From assembly GCA_946494345.1 (NCBI GenBank), contig CAMMBX010000012.1, positions 1 through 18,399 of the forward strand: a stretch of DNA of 18,399 nt, in the 5' to 3' direction. Shown piece by piece: positions 7,019-13,902 of this stretch; position 1 is the first letter of the stretch; every line of letters begins with the position of its first letter. A model generated the notes under the pieces. That model searched no databases. It saw only the letters and a program-made list of their open reading frames with translations, and had not been told where the DNA came from. Source of the DNA: an uncultured Mycoplasmatota bacterium (GTDB lineage Bacteria > Bacillota_I > Bacilli_A > RF39 > UBA660). The position numbers and the translations under genes were made by a program.

Positions 7019-7798
7019 TTAATTTAAAATTTTTCTATATATTTTCGCTCCTTCTATAATTACTTTCTCTTCATCTTGAAAATTATCAATTATATCATCA
7101 AAATATAGTTTGATATCATTACAACTTAAATAACTATATAAAAGATTATAAAGCTCTCTATTATCTTTAAATAAGCTAAAAATCCCGTTAACATCACTAG
7201 TTCTATTAATAATTACATCTTCAAAATTAATATTATAAAGTAAAGATAAATTAGTTAAGGCCTGCTTTAATTTATCTATGTTGTAACTAGGTCTTAACAC
7301 CTTTCCGTTTAATGTTAATTCATAATGACTTTCTGTTTTCTTAGGGCATCTTTTTGTAGTAGAATCAAAGTCTATTAAATGTCCTCCATCTTTATCAATA
7401 AGACTATTAGATAAGGCTATATCATTAAGAAAATAACCTTTATTATGTAACTCTTTTAACTGTCTAGTACAATCAATACAAGCTTTTAATCTTTCTTCAT
7501 AAGTAAATACATTTCTGTTAAGGACATAATCAAAAGTAAAAGAATAAGGGTAGTAATACATAATGAAACCTTTTAAACTATTATCAACTCTATATTCATC
7601 TATAGGATAACCACTACCTGTAATTATTTCACTTTCTACTAATTCCTTTATAATATCCTCTTTTTCTTTAGTTAAATTATTAATAACTTTAATAACCGTA
7701 TTATCATCTAAAGACCTATGAGTAGCAAGATAGCCAAAAGCTCCTTCCATATTAGGAAGTCTTTTAACAAATAAAGACTCTTTAAGGCTTATGTTCAT
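7019..7798 (-). CDS. Small protein-kinase-fold protein
   Basis: 259 residues with the core signature of the eukaryotic-like kinase / phosphotransferase fold. GAFGYLATH at about 19-27 sits where the Gly-rich loop would be. VIKV places the ATP-binding Lys at 37. ELHNKGYFLNDIALSN at 116-131 is a catalytic loop with Asp126 and Asn131, and LIDFDS at 141-146 is a DFG-like metal site (DFD). The three key residues are thus all present, but the HRD motif reads LND and the C-lobe is short, so the substrate may be a protein or a small molecule. There are no TM, PASTA or other sensor domains. The ATG at 7798 follows AAAGGGGC. The gene is divergent from hisS and ends at a bidirectional terminator. Fold call is good; activity and substrate are unknown. 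Confidence 0.72.
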   Translation of the reverse strand: MNISLKESLFVKRLPNMEGAFGYLATHRSLDDNTVIKVINNLTKEKEDIIKELVESEIITGSGYPIDEYRVDNSLKGFIMYYYPYSFTFDYVLNRNVFTYEERLKACIDCTRQLKELHNKGYFLNDIALSNSLIDKDGGHLIDFDSTTKRCPKKTESHYELTLNGKVLRPSYNIDKLKQALTNLSLLYNINFEDVIINRTSDVNGIFSLFKDNRELYNLLYSYLSCNDIKLYFDDIIDNFQDEEKVIIEGAKIYRKILN

Positions 7799-7824
7799 AA
7801 TAATGCCCCTTTCATGTGCTATAT

Positions 7825-7853
7825 AAAATACTACAAAATTAAAGAAAAATCAA
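7825..7853 (-). promoter_or_regulatory. Candidate promoter for the kinase-like gene
   Basis: On the minus strand TTGATT (7853-7848), 17 bases, then TATTTT (7830-7825): four of six matches in each hexamer. It lies between the two divergent genes. Confidence 0.35.
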
Positions 7854-7884
7854 CCTTAGACTTTTCTAATAGAAAAAATTACTG

Positions 7885-7890
7885 TATAAT
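7885..7890 (+). promoter_or_regulatory. -10 element of the hisS-aspS promoter
   Basis: A perfect TATAAT, with TG directly before it and about 20 bases ahead of the hisS ribosome binding site. The -35 (TTTTCT, 7862-7867) is poor. No T-box motif was seen in the short leader, so tRNA-dependent control is not supported. Confidence 0.5.
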
Positions 7891-7915
7891 AACTGATAGA
7901 AAGAAAGGGATTATA

Positions 7916-9232
7916 ATGATTAATAAACCAAAAGGAACAGTTGATTTAACTGATAAAAGAGCAAGAACATGGAAATATGTAGAAGAAGTAATTGATTCTG
8001 TAATGGAGAAATATAACTATAACTATATTAGAACTCCAATCTTTGAATCTACAGAACTATTTCATAGAGGAATAGGAGATTCTACTGATATAGTTACTAA
8101 AGAAACATATGACTTTAAAGATAGAGGAGATAGATCTATTACCTTAAGACCAGAAGGGACGGCAGGTGTTGTTAGAAGTTATATAGAAAATAAAATGTAT
8201 GGGACTCATAATTTACCTGTTAAAGTTTATTATAATGGAACAATGTATCGTTATGAAAGACCTCAGAAAGGAAGACTTAGAGAACTTAGCCAATATGGTG
8301 TAGAAGTAATGGGTAGTAGTGATCCTATGATGGATGCTGAAGTAATTTCCCTTGCTTACAACATCAATAAAATGTTAGGACTAACTGATACAGTAGTACA
8401 TATTAATAGTTTAGGAGATAAAGAGTCTCGTGATAAATATAGAGAAGCTTTAAAAGACTATTTTAAGCCTCATTTAGAGGATTTATGTGATGATTGTAAG
8501 GAAAGGTTTGATAAGAACCCTTTAAGGATTATAGACTGTAAAGTAGATAGTAATAAAGACTACTTTAAAGATGCTCCTAATATATTAGATTATCTTAGTG
8601 TTGAAAGTAAAGAACACTTTGAAAAGGTGTGTGAATACCTTGACTTATTAGAAGTTAAATATGAAATAGATCCTAAGATAGTAAGAGGGCTTGACTATTA
8701 TAATCATACTGTATTTGAATTAATGACTGAAAATAGTAACCTTGCTCTAGGCGGTGGAGGAAGATATGACAACTTAGTTACTATGCTAGATGGCCCAGAA
8801 ACACCATGTGTAGGTTATGCCGTTGGCCTTGATAGATTAGTAGATGAAATAATAGAAAGAGACATAGAAAATATAAGAGATGACATAGATGCTTTCATTA
8901 TGTATGTTAATGAAGACGAAAAGAAAAATGCTATCTACCTTGCAAATGAACTTAGAATGAGTGGTTTTGTTGTAGAAACAGAGTATACTAAAAGAAGTTT
9001 AAAGAGTCAGTTTAAAAGAGCAGATTACTTTAATAGTAAATACTTAATACTACTTAATAGTGATGATTTAAATGAAGGCTTAATTACTATTAAAAATAAT
9101 AAGACTAAAGAAGAAGAAAAAATTATGATGGAATATATTATCTACTACTTTGATGAACACATAAGTGATGATAATCTCCCTATAGATTTAGAAGGACATA
9201 ATCATGATGAAGGAGGGATAAGTGATGAATAA
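7916..9232 (+). CDS. hisS: Histidine--tRNA ligase
   Basis: Cytosolic class II synthetase charging tRNA-His. It has 438 residues from ATG 7916, set 5 bases after AAAGGGA. A longer frame opening at 7814 adds 34 residues without family match and has no binding site. Class II motif 2 is at about 106-130 (YYNGTMYRYERPQKGR, then QYGVE). The histidine-specific motifs are RGLDYY at 257-262 and LGGGGRYD at 278-285. Motif 3 is GLDRL at 304-308. The anticodon-binding domain follows at about 325-410. The last 25 residues are an unusual Asp/Glu/His tail, whose final codons contain the AAGGAGG ribosome binding site of aspS. The gene overlaps aspS by 8 bases, implying coupled translation. Confidence 0.97.
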   Translation: MINKPKGTVDLTDKRARTWKYVEEVIDSVMEKYNYNYIRTPIFESTELFHRGIGDSTDIVTKETYDFKDRGDRSITLRPEGTAGVVRSYIENKMYGTHNLPVKVYYNGTMYRYERPQKGRLRELSQYGVEVMGSSDPMMDAEVISLAYNINKMLGLTDTVVHINSLGDKESRDKYREALKDYFKPHLEDLCDDCKERFDKNPLRIIDCKVDSNKDYFKDAPNILDYLSVESKEHFEKVCEYLDLLEVKYEIDPKIVRGLDYYNHTVFELMTENSNLALGGGGRYDNLVTMLDGPETPCVGYAVGLDRLVDEIIERDIENIRDDIDAFIMYVNEDEKKNAIYLANELRMSGFVVETEYTKRSLKSQFKRADYFNSKYLILLNSDDLNEGLITIKNNKTKEEEKIMMEYIIYYFDEHISDDNLPIDLEGHNHDEGGISDE

Positions 9233-10541
9233 GATTTTTTTTAAAGATTTAGAAAACTATTTTGATAAAGAAATAGAAATAAGTGGCTTTGTTGAAAATA
9301 TTAGAAACATTAAATGGGTTCAATTCTTAGTATTAAGAGATTCTACTGGTAAAGTTCAAGTAACTATTGAAAAAAGTGAAGAGAAAAATAAAGAAATGGT
9401 AGAATTAGTTAATAATTTAACTGTCGAATCTACTATTAAAGTAACAGGAACTCTTAAGAAAAATGAAAATGTTAGATTAAGGGGAATGGAGTTTATTCCT
9501 ACTAAAATAGAGGTTACAAGTACTAGTGATGCTGAACTACCTATCAATATTCATGATAAAGATGCTCAGTTACTTGATCAAAGACTTGATTATAGATGGT
9601 TAGATCTAAGATGCGAATATAACTTTAATATCTTTAAGATTCAAAGCGATATGACGAGGTTTATGAGAGAATTTATGTATTCTAAAGACTTTACTGAAAT
9701 TCATACTCCTAAATTGATAGGAGCGGCCAGTGAAAGTGGGGCAGATGTCTTTGAAGTAAAATACTTTGATAGAAAAGCTTATCTTGCTCAGTCACCTCAA
9801 TTTTATAAACAAATGGCTATCGCTAGTGGCTATGATAAAGTCTTTGAAGTCGCTCCAGTATTCCGTGCTGAAAACTCTAATACTTCTCGTCATACTACAG
9901 AGTTTACTGGCTTTGATGTAGAATTCGCTTATATTGACTCGTATCGTGATGTCATGGACTTTGAAGAAGAACTATTGACATACACATTAAAGAAGTTAAA
10001 TGAAAAATATGGAGAACTAGTAAAAGATCTTTACAATCAAGAAATAGTTGTACCTAAAGAAAAGTTTCCAAGAGTAAAACTAGCTGATCTTTATGAAGAG
10101 TTAGAAAAAAGATATGACTATAAAGTAGATGAAAGTGAGAAAAATGATTTAACTACAGAAGCTGAACGTTTAAGTTATCGCTATGCTATGGATGAATTTA
10201 ATTCTGAATTTATCTTTGTTACTGATTTTCCTAAAGAAAAACGTGCTTTCTATCATATGCGTAAAAATGATATACCAGAAGGCTATGACTTAATCTATCG
10301 TGGTGTGGAAATAACTACAGGAGCAGAACGTGAGCATAGATATGATGTTTTAGTAAAACAAGCGAAAGAAAAAGGCCTTGATAAAGATGTAGAGTTCTAT
10401 TTAGAATTCTTTAAATATGGTTGTCCTCCTCATGGTGGCTTTGGTCTTGGTGTTGATAGATTAACTATGCTTGTATTAGGGCTACCTAGTATTAAAGAGT
10501 CAATGTTAATATTTAGAGGACCTAATCGTTTAAATCCATAA
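9225..10541 (+). CDS. aspS: Aspartate--tRNA ligase, archaeal/eukaryal type
   Basis: Class II synthetase forming Asp-tRNA in the cytosol. It has 438 residues from ATG 9225, 8 bases after AAGGAGG; GTG 9222 is the alternative start. An N-terminal OB-fold anticodon domain spans about 16-105. The catalytic core has HTPKLIGAASESGADVF at 160-176, AQSPQFYKQ at 188-196, motif 2 FRAENSNTSRHTTEF at 213-227 and motif 3 GFGLGVDRL at 405-413. The protein ends in GPNRLNP. The usual bacterial AspRS has about 590 residues with an inserted GAD domain, which is absent here. Length and motifs match the archaeal/eukaryal-type enzyme found in some Firmicutes. Such enzymes may be non-discriminating (also charging tRNA-Asn) when GatCAB is present, which cannot be judged from this window. 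AsnRS was considered, but length, end motif and family pattern favour AspRS. Confidence 0.92.
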   Translation: MNKIFFKDLENYFDKEIEISGFVENIRNIKWVQFLVLRDSTGKVQVTIEKSEEKNKEMVELVNNLTVESTIKVTGTLKKNENVRLRGMEFIPTKIEVTSTSDAELPINIHDKDAQLLDQRLDYRWLDLRCEYNFNIFKIQSDMTRFMREFMYSKDFTEIHTPKLIGAASESGADVFEVKYFDRKAYLAQSPQFYKQMAIASGYDKVFEVAPVFRAENSNTSRHTTEFTGFDVEFAYIDSYRDVMDFEEELLTYTLKKLNEKYGELVKDLYNQEIVVPKEKFPRVKLADLYEELEKRYDYKVDESEKNDLTTEAERLSYRYAMDEFNSEFIFVTDFPKEKRAFYHMRKNDIPEGYDLIYRGVEITTGAEREHRYDVLVKQAKEKGLDKDVEFYLEFFKYGCPPHGGFGLGVDRLTMLVLGLPSIKESMLIFRGPNRLNP

Positions 10542-10542
10542 G

Positions 10543-10568
10543 AGTATGTAAATTTACATGCTTTTTTT
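10543..10568 (+). terminator. Terminator of the hisS-aspS operon
   Basis: AGTATGTAAA (10543-10552) is complementary to TTTACATGCT (10553-10562) with one G-T pair, followed by a run of T. It starts two bases after the aspS stop codon. Confidence 0.8.
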
Positions 10569-10576
10569 CTTTTAAT

Positions 10577-10606
10577 GTGGCATAAACTTGTAACTTCCTT
10601 TATACT
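10577..10606 (+). promoter_or_regulatory. Candidate promoter for the 10637-11449 gene
   Basis: GTGGCA (10577-10582) and TATACT (10601-10606) with an 18-base spacer; the -10 matches five of six bases. Confidence 0.45.
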
Positions 10607-10636
10607 TTAAATAAGAGAAGAAAGACAGTGATATTT

Positions 10637-11449
10637 ATGAATAATAAAAAAATAGTAGGGATGACTCTAATTTCCGTACTTACTCTAATTATAGTTGTAT
10701 CTTTAATATTTGCTATTAATATTAATTTTGACAAGAAAGAGGAAGAAACATTTAATAGTGATAGTTCTAATTTAACCGATAAAGAAATAACCTCTTTAAT
10801 TAGTCTTATTGATATATATGATAATTATTTAATTACTTTTGATGGCGACAAAGAAATAGACTCTTTAAGTAATTTAGATAAAATTAATTTTATTGATAGA
10901 TTAGATTTTAATACTAAAAAAGAACTTAATCTTGATTTTGATACTGGTGTTAGTTTAAAGAAAGTAGAAGAAGTCTTAAAAAAATATTTTGGAAAAGACA
11001 CGAGCTTTTCTCCTGTCAATTCCACTTGTTATTTAGAAGATGGGGATTATTTAATCTATGATCCTAATACCAAAATGTACAAAGCTAATAACAATTACCA
11101 TGCTCATGGGGCTTATACACCTCCTTCAATTATTAACTATTATGTTGAAGGAAAAAGACTAGTAGATAATGATAAACTAGTCTATACTATAACATTAAAA
11201 AAAGCTTTCGCTTGGCCTAATACTTCTAACTACTATGGGACATATACTGACCTATTAAATGGTACATCTTTAGTAGTTGATTTATATGATAAATATGGGG
11301 AGTATGACCAAAACGATATTTCTAAACTATTAGAAGCTTACAAAGATAGTTTTGCTAGTTATACTTATGTTTTTGAAACAAAAGATAGTATTAACAATAG
11401 TTATTTAACAGAATTAAAAAAACAAAAGACTCTAACTACTATAGGTTAA
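10637..11449 (+). CDS. Hypothetical membrane-anchored protein
   Basis: 270 residues from ATG 10637. A GTG at 10628 would add three residues; both starts have weak ribosome binding sites, so this start is uncertain. One TM helix lies at about 6-27 after a Lys-containing start, with no lipobox, predicting an external C-terminal domain. That domain begins with a charged helical part (LTDKEITSLISLIDIYDNYL). It continues with a segment reading KKVEEVLKKYFGKD, then a lone Cys (STCYLEDGDYLIYD) and a motif NYHAHGAYTPP, and ends in a strand-rich region (KLVYTITLKKAFAW). I have the impression that this KYFG...HAHGA layout recurs in proteins of uncultured Firmicutes, but I know no function. The last six codons form half of the hairpin shared with the convergent gene at 11432-11887. 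Confidence 0.72.
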   Translation: MNNKKIVGMTLISVLTLIIVVSLIFAININFDKKEEETFNSDSSNLTDKEITSLISLIDIYDNYLITFDGDKEIDSLSNLDKINFIDRLDFNTKKELNLDFDTGVSLKKVEEVLKKYFGKDTSFSPVNSTCYLEDGDYLIYDPNTKMYKANNNYHAHGAYTPPSIINYYVEGKRLVDNDKLVYTITLKKAFAWPNTSNYYGTYTDLLNGTSLVVDLYDKYGEYDQNDISKLLEAYKDSFASYTYVFETKDSINNSYLTELKKQKTLTTIG

Positions 11450-11458
11450 AGTCTTTTG
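11421..11458. terminator. Coding bidirectional terminator shared by two convergent genes
   Basis: CAAAAGACT (11423-11431) pairs with AGTCTTTTG (11450-11458), and TAAC (11433-11436) pairs with GTTA (11446-11449), with one unpaired base between. The minus-strand transcript then meets seven T (11422 downwards), a strong terminator. The plus-strand side has only interrupted T. Both stop codons lie inside the hairpin. Confidence 0.7.
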
Positions 11459-11887
11459 CTTTTGATATCCATCTAGATATTCTTTTGATTTATTATATAG
11501 ATTAACAATATCTTCTAGATCAAAATCTTCTACATTATTTATGTAATCTATAAAACCATCTTCATAATTTAAAACAGAATCAAAATGAACTGTCCATTGA
11601 TCAATATTTTCCTTAACAAAGTTTTCTTTAGTAATAGAAAAGCCTTCTTTTAAATCATTAACTAATTCTAAGCCATTATCAACAATAAAATTAGTTATGA
11701 CATTTTCATCAATATTCTTCTTTGCTGAAAGAAACTCTTCTTCTATAAAATGAATCCTTTTTTTCATTACTTTTAAAAGTTTTCTTTTATCTTTACTTTC
11801 TAAAGTCATATTTTCATTTTTTTTGATCAATTTAAAATAGACATCTTCTGCTTTTAACATTTCATTTTCTCTTACATAATTATACAT
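11432..11887 (-). CDS. Hypothetical small cytosolic helical protein
   Basis: 151 residues from the ATG at 11887, preceded by AAGGGGTGAT and a promoter at 11909-11937. There is no signal, TM helix or cysteine. Composition is Lys/Glu/Asp/Asn-rich and pattern is almost wholly helical (ESKDKRKLLKVMKKRIHFIE, LSAKKNIDENV), with one Trp in IDQWTVHFDS. It resembles small regulatory or scaffolding proteins in general character, but I recognise no family. It converges on the 10637-11449 gene and overlaps it by 18 bases; both proteins end in a KQKTLT peptide dictated by the shared hairpin. Function unknown. Confidence 0.68.
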   Translation of the reverse strand: MYNYVRENEMLKAEDVYFKLIKKNENMTLESKDKRKLLKVMKKRIHFIEEEFLSAKKNIDENVITNFIVDNGLELVNDLKEGFSITKENFVKENIDQWTVHFDSVLNYEDGFIDYINNVEDFDLEDIVNLYNKSKEYLDGYQKQKTLTYSS

Positions 11888-11908
11888 CTAATCACCCCTT
11901 CGCGCGTT

Positions 11909-11937
11909 ATTGTACAACATTTTCCTAAAAAAGTCTA
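11909..11937 (-). promoter_or_regulatory. Promoter of the 11432-11887 gene
   Basis: On the minus strand TAGACT (11937-11932), 17 bases, TACAAT (11914-11909). Transcription would start near 11902, at a CGCGCG hexamer that stands out in this AT-rich region, followed by the AAGGGGTG ribosome binding site. Confidence 0.55.
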
Positions 11938-11965
11938 TCTATTAATGAATTTGAAATCATATTAT

Positions 11966-12119
11966 CCTTTGAAGTGAAAAAGCATTTACTAAAACAGCTT
12001 GTTGTGAGACAGTAAAGATGTATTAAATGAAAATGTTTCTCGCTTCTAGGTGGTTGGCTAATAATAAATGATCCCAGTGGAAAATATTTAGAAAGTTCTA
12101 TCAAACGATAGAATTTTTT
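11966..12119 (+). ncRNA. Candidate structured small RNA or dnaG leader
   Basis: The 280-base gap before dnaG has no reading frame of note but ends in a strong plus-strand terminator, although the gene to its left points the other way. Something on the plus strand must therefore end here. Possible stems include CATTTACT (about 11983-11990) with AGTAAAGATG (12011-12020), an inner AACA/TGTT hairpin, GTGAGA (12004-12009) with TCTCGC (12038-12043), and CTTCTA (12043-12048) with TAGAAAG (12089-12095). These are alternatives, not one proven fold. The 5' end is not fixed: TATTAT at 11960-11965 or TATTAA at 12021-12026 could be the -10. No known riboswitch, T-box, SRP or tmRNA motif was recognised. 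6S RNA could be tested. Confidence 0.3.
12096..12119 (+). terminator. Orphan terminator upstream of dnaG
   Basis: TTCTATC (12096-12102) and GATAGAA (12107-12113) form a perfect stem with loop AAAC, followed by six T. No plus-strand gene lies between it and the preceding minus-strand gene. Confidence 0.85.
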
Positions 12120-12123
12120 CTTT

Positions 12124-12132
12124 TGTTATGAT
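12124..12132 (+). promoter_or_regulatory. Extended -10 promoter of dnaG-rpoD-trmK
   Basis: TG-T-TATGAT at 12124-12132, just past the orphan terminator, without a recognisable -35. The leader then contains the AAGGAGG site at 12154-12160. Confidence 0.5.
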
Positions 12133-12167
12133 AAAATATAACTTGAAATTACTAAGGAGGCATCATC

Positions 12168-13901
12168 ATGAATAATCAGGATATTATTAATGAAGTTAGA
12201 CGTAAAAATGATATTGTTGATGTTATTGGTGAAAAGATTCCTCTTGAAAAACGTGGTAAAAACTATTTTGGTGTATGTCCTTTTCATGATGATACTAATC
12301 CTTCTATGAGTGTATCTAGAGAAAAACAAATATATACTTGCTTTTCTTGTCATGCTACAGGAAATGTTTTTACTTTTCTAATGAATTACGAACATAAAGA
12401 GTTTAATCAAGTACTAAGTGATCTAGCTTCAAGAGTAGGTATTACTTTAAATGGTTTTAAGGTAAAGAAAACTTCTACTAAATACGATGAATGGTATAAG
12501 ATATATGACCTTGCTAGTAAATATTATCAAAATAACCTTCTAAGTAAAGAAGGAGAAGGTGCAAGAGAATATTTAAAAAATAGACAAATAGATGATGAAA
12601 CTATTAAAGAGTTTGAAATAGGCTATTCCTTAAAAACGAAAGATGATCTTACCAAACTATTAACCTTAAAAGGTCATTCCCTTGATCTTCTTAATAAAGC
12701 AGGCCTTAGTAGTGAAGATCATGATATCTATAATTCTCGTCTTATGTTTCCTCTTCACGACTTGAATGGTAAAGTAATAGGCTTTAGTGGCCGTATCATT
12801 ACAAATAGTAAACAAAATAAATATCTTAATACCAAAGAAACCGATCTTTTTAAAAAAGGCAAGCTTCTTTATCATTATCACATTGCTAAAGAAGAAGCTC
12901 GAGTTAAAAAATCCATAATTATTATGGAAGGATTTATGGATATCATAAGAGCTAGTACAGTAGGTATTAAAAATACAGTTGCTACAATGGGAACAGCTTT
13001 AACTCGTGATCATATTAAAGAAATAAAAAGACTATCTAATAACATCATTCTTTGCTTTGATGGTGATGAAGCAGGAGTAAAAGCTACTATAAATTCAGGA
13101 GAACTATTCGCTAATGAAAATATTGAGGTTAAAGTTATTTCTTTACCTGGTGAAGATGATCCTGATACTTATATCCTAAAAAATGGTAAAGAAGCCTTTC
13201 TTTCTTTAATAAACAATGCTATTTACTATAGTGACTTTAAAATTAGAAACTTAAGCCGCAATCGTAATTTCGCTAGTAGTGAAGACAAAGCTAATTATAT
13301 TCATGAAGTTTTAGAAGAAGCCTCTAAGATAGATGATGATATTAGAGTAGAAATAATTTTAAAAGACCTTGCAAAAAAGTTTGAAATAGGGTATAATACC
13401 CTAGAAAAAAGTTTTCAGGAGTTGGTAAAAACTAATAAGAAAAAAGAAGAAGTAATTACCCCTCCTAAAACAGCACCTAAAGTAAGAAAAGATAAGTATC
13501 AAAAGGCTAGTCTTAATATTATATATTATATGCTAAATAAACAAGATATTATAGATATGGTAGAAGATGAACATCTTGTGTTTCCTACCGAAGCTTTAAG
13601 AGCATTAGAAAGTGAAATTGTTTATTTTTATCATAAATATGGTTTTATCAACGAAGCAGACTTTTATACTTACTTAACACCTAAGCATGAGTTACTTAAT
13701 CTATTAAGCGAAGTATTAGAAATGGATCTAAAAAGTAATCTTACTAAAGAGGAAATGCTTGATTATTTTAAAGTAATTAGAGAGTACAATTATAAAAAAA
13801 CAATTACAAATCTTGAAGAAAAAATCAAAAATGAAACAGATCCAACAATGCAAATAAAATACGCAGAAGAGATTAGAAAACTAAGAATAGGGGAGAGTTA
13901 A
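12168..13901 (+). CDS. dnaG: DNA primase
   Basis: Makes RNA primers for the replication fork together with the replicative helicase. It has 577 residues, near the usual length. The ATG at 12168 stands 7 bases after a perfect AAGGAGG. The N-terminal CHC2 zinc site is complete: Cys37, His40, Cys58, Cys61. The central TOPRIM part carries EGFMD at 254-258 (Glu254) and FDGDEAG at 297-303 (Asp298, Asp300) for metal binding. LMFPLHDLNGKVIGFSGR at about 192-209 is the conserved strand pair before TOPRIM. The C-terminal 130 residues are the divergent helical helicase-binding part. It is the first gene of an operon with rpoD, which begins 1 base after the dnaG stop. This is the classic macromolecular-synthesis arrangement. 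Confidence 0.97.
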   Translation: MNNQDIINEVRRKNDIVDVIGEKIPLEKRGKNYFGVCPFHDDTNPSMSVSREKQIYTCFSCHATGNVFTFLMNYEHKEFNQVLSDLASRVGITLNGFKVKKTSTKYDEWYKIYDLASKYYQNNLLSKEGEGAREYLKNRQIDDETIKEFEIGYSLKTKDDLTKLLTLKGHSLDLLNKAGLSSEDHDIYNSRLMFPLHDLNGKVIGFSGRIITNSKQNKYLNTKETDLFKKGKLLYHYHIAKEEARVKKSIIIMEGFMDIIRASTVGIKNTVATMGTALTRDHIKEIKRLSNNIILCFDGDEAGVKATINSGELFANENIEVKVISLPGEDDPDTYILKNGKEAFLSLINNAIYYSDFKIRNLSRNRNFASSEDKANYIHEVLEEASKIDDDIRVEIILKDLAKKFEIGYNTLEKSFQELVKTNKKKEEVITPPKTAPKVRKDKYQKASLNIIYYMLNKQDIIDMVEDEHLVFPTEALRALESEIVYFYHKYGFINEADFYTYLTPKHELLNLLSEVLEMDLKSNLTKEEMLDYFKVIREYNYKKTITNLEEKIKNETDPTMQIKYAEEIRKLRIGES

Positions 13902-13902
13902 T

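Noticed and set aside
7814..7915. Upstream extension of hisS by 34 codons
   Set aside because: No ribosome binding site, overlaps the promoter region, and the added residues do not fit HisRS; ATG 7916 has AAAGGGA.
12007..12060. T-box or tRNA-like element in the dnaG upstream gap (GGTGGTTGG resembling a T-box start)
   Set aside because: The full T-box core (GGTGGnACCGCG type) and specifier stem are absent, no T-loop GTTCGA is present, and dnaG is not a T-box target.
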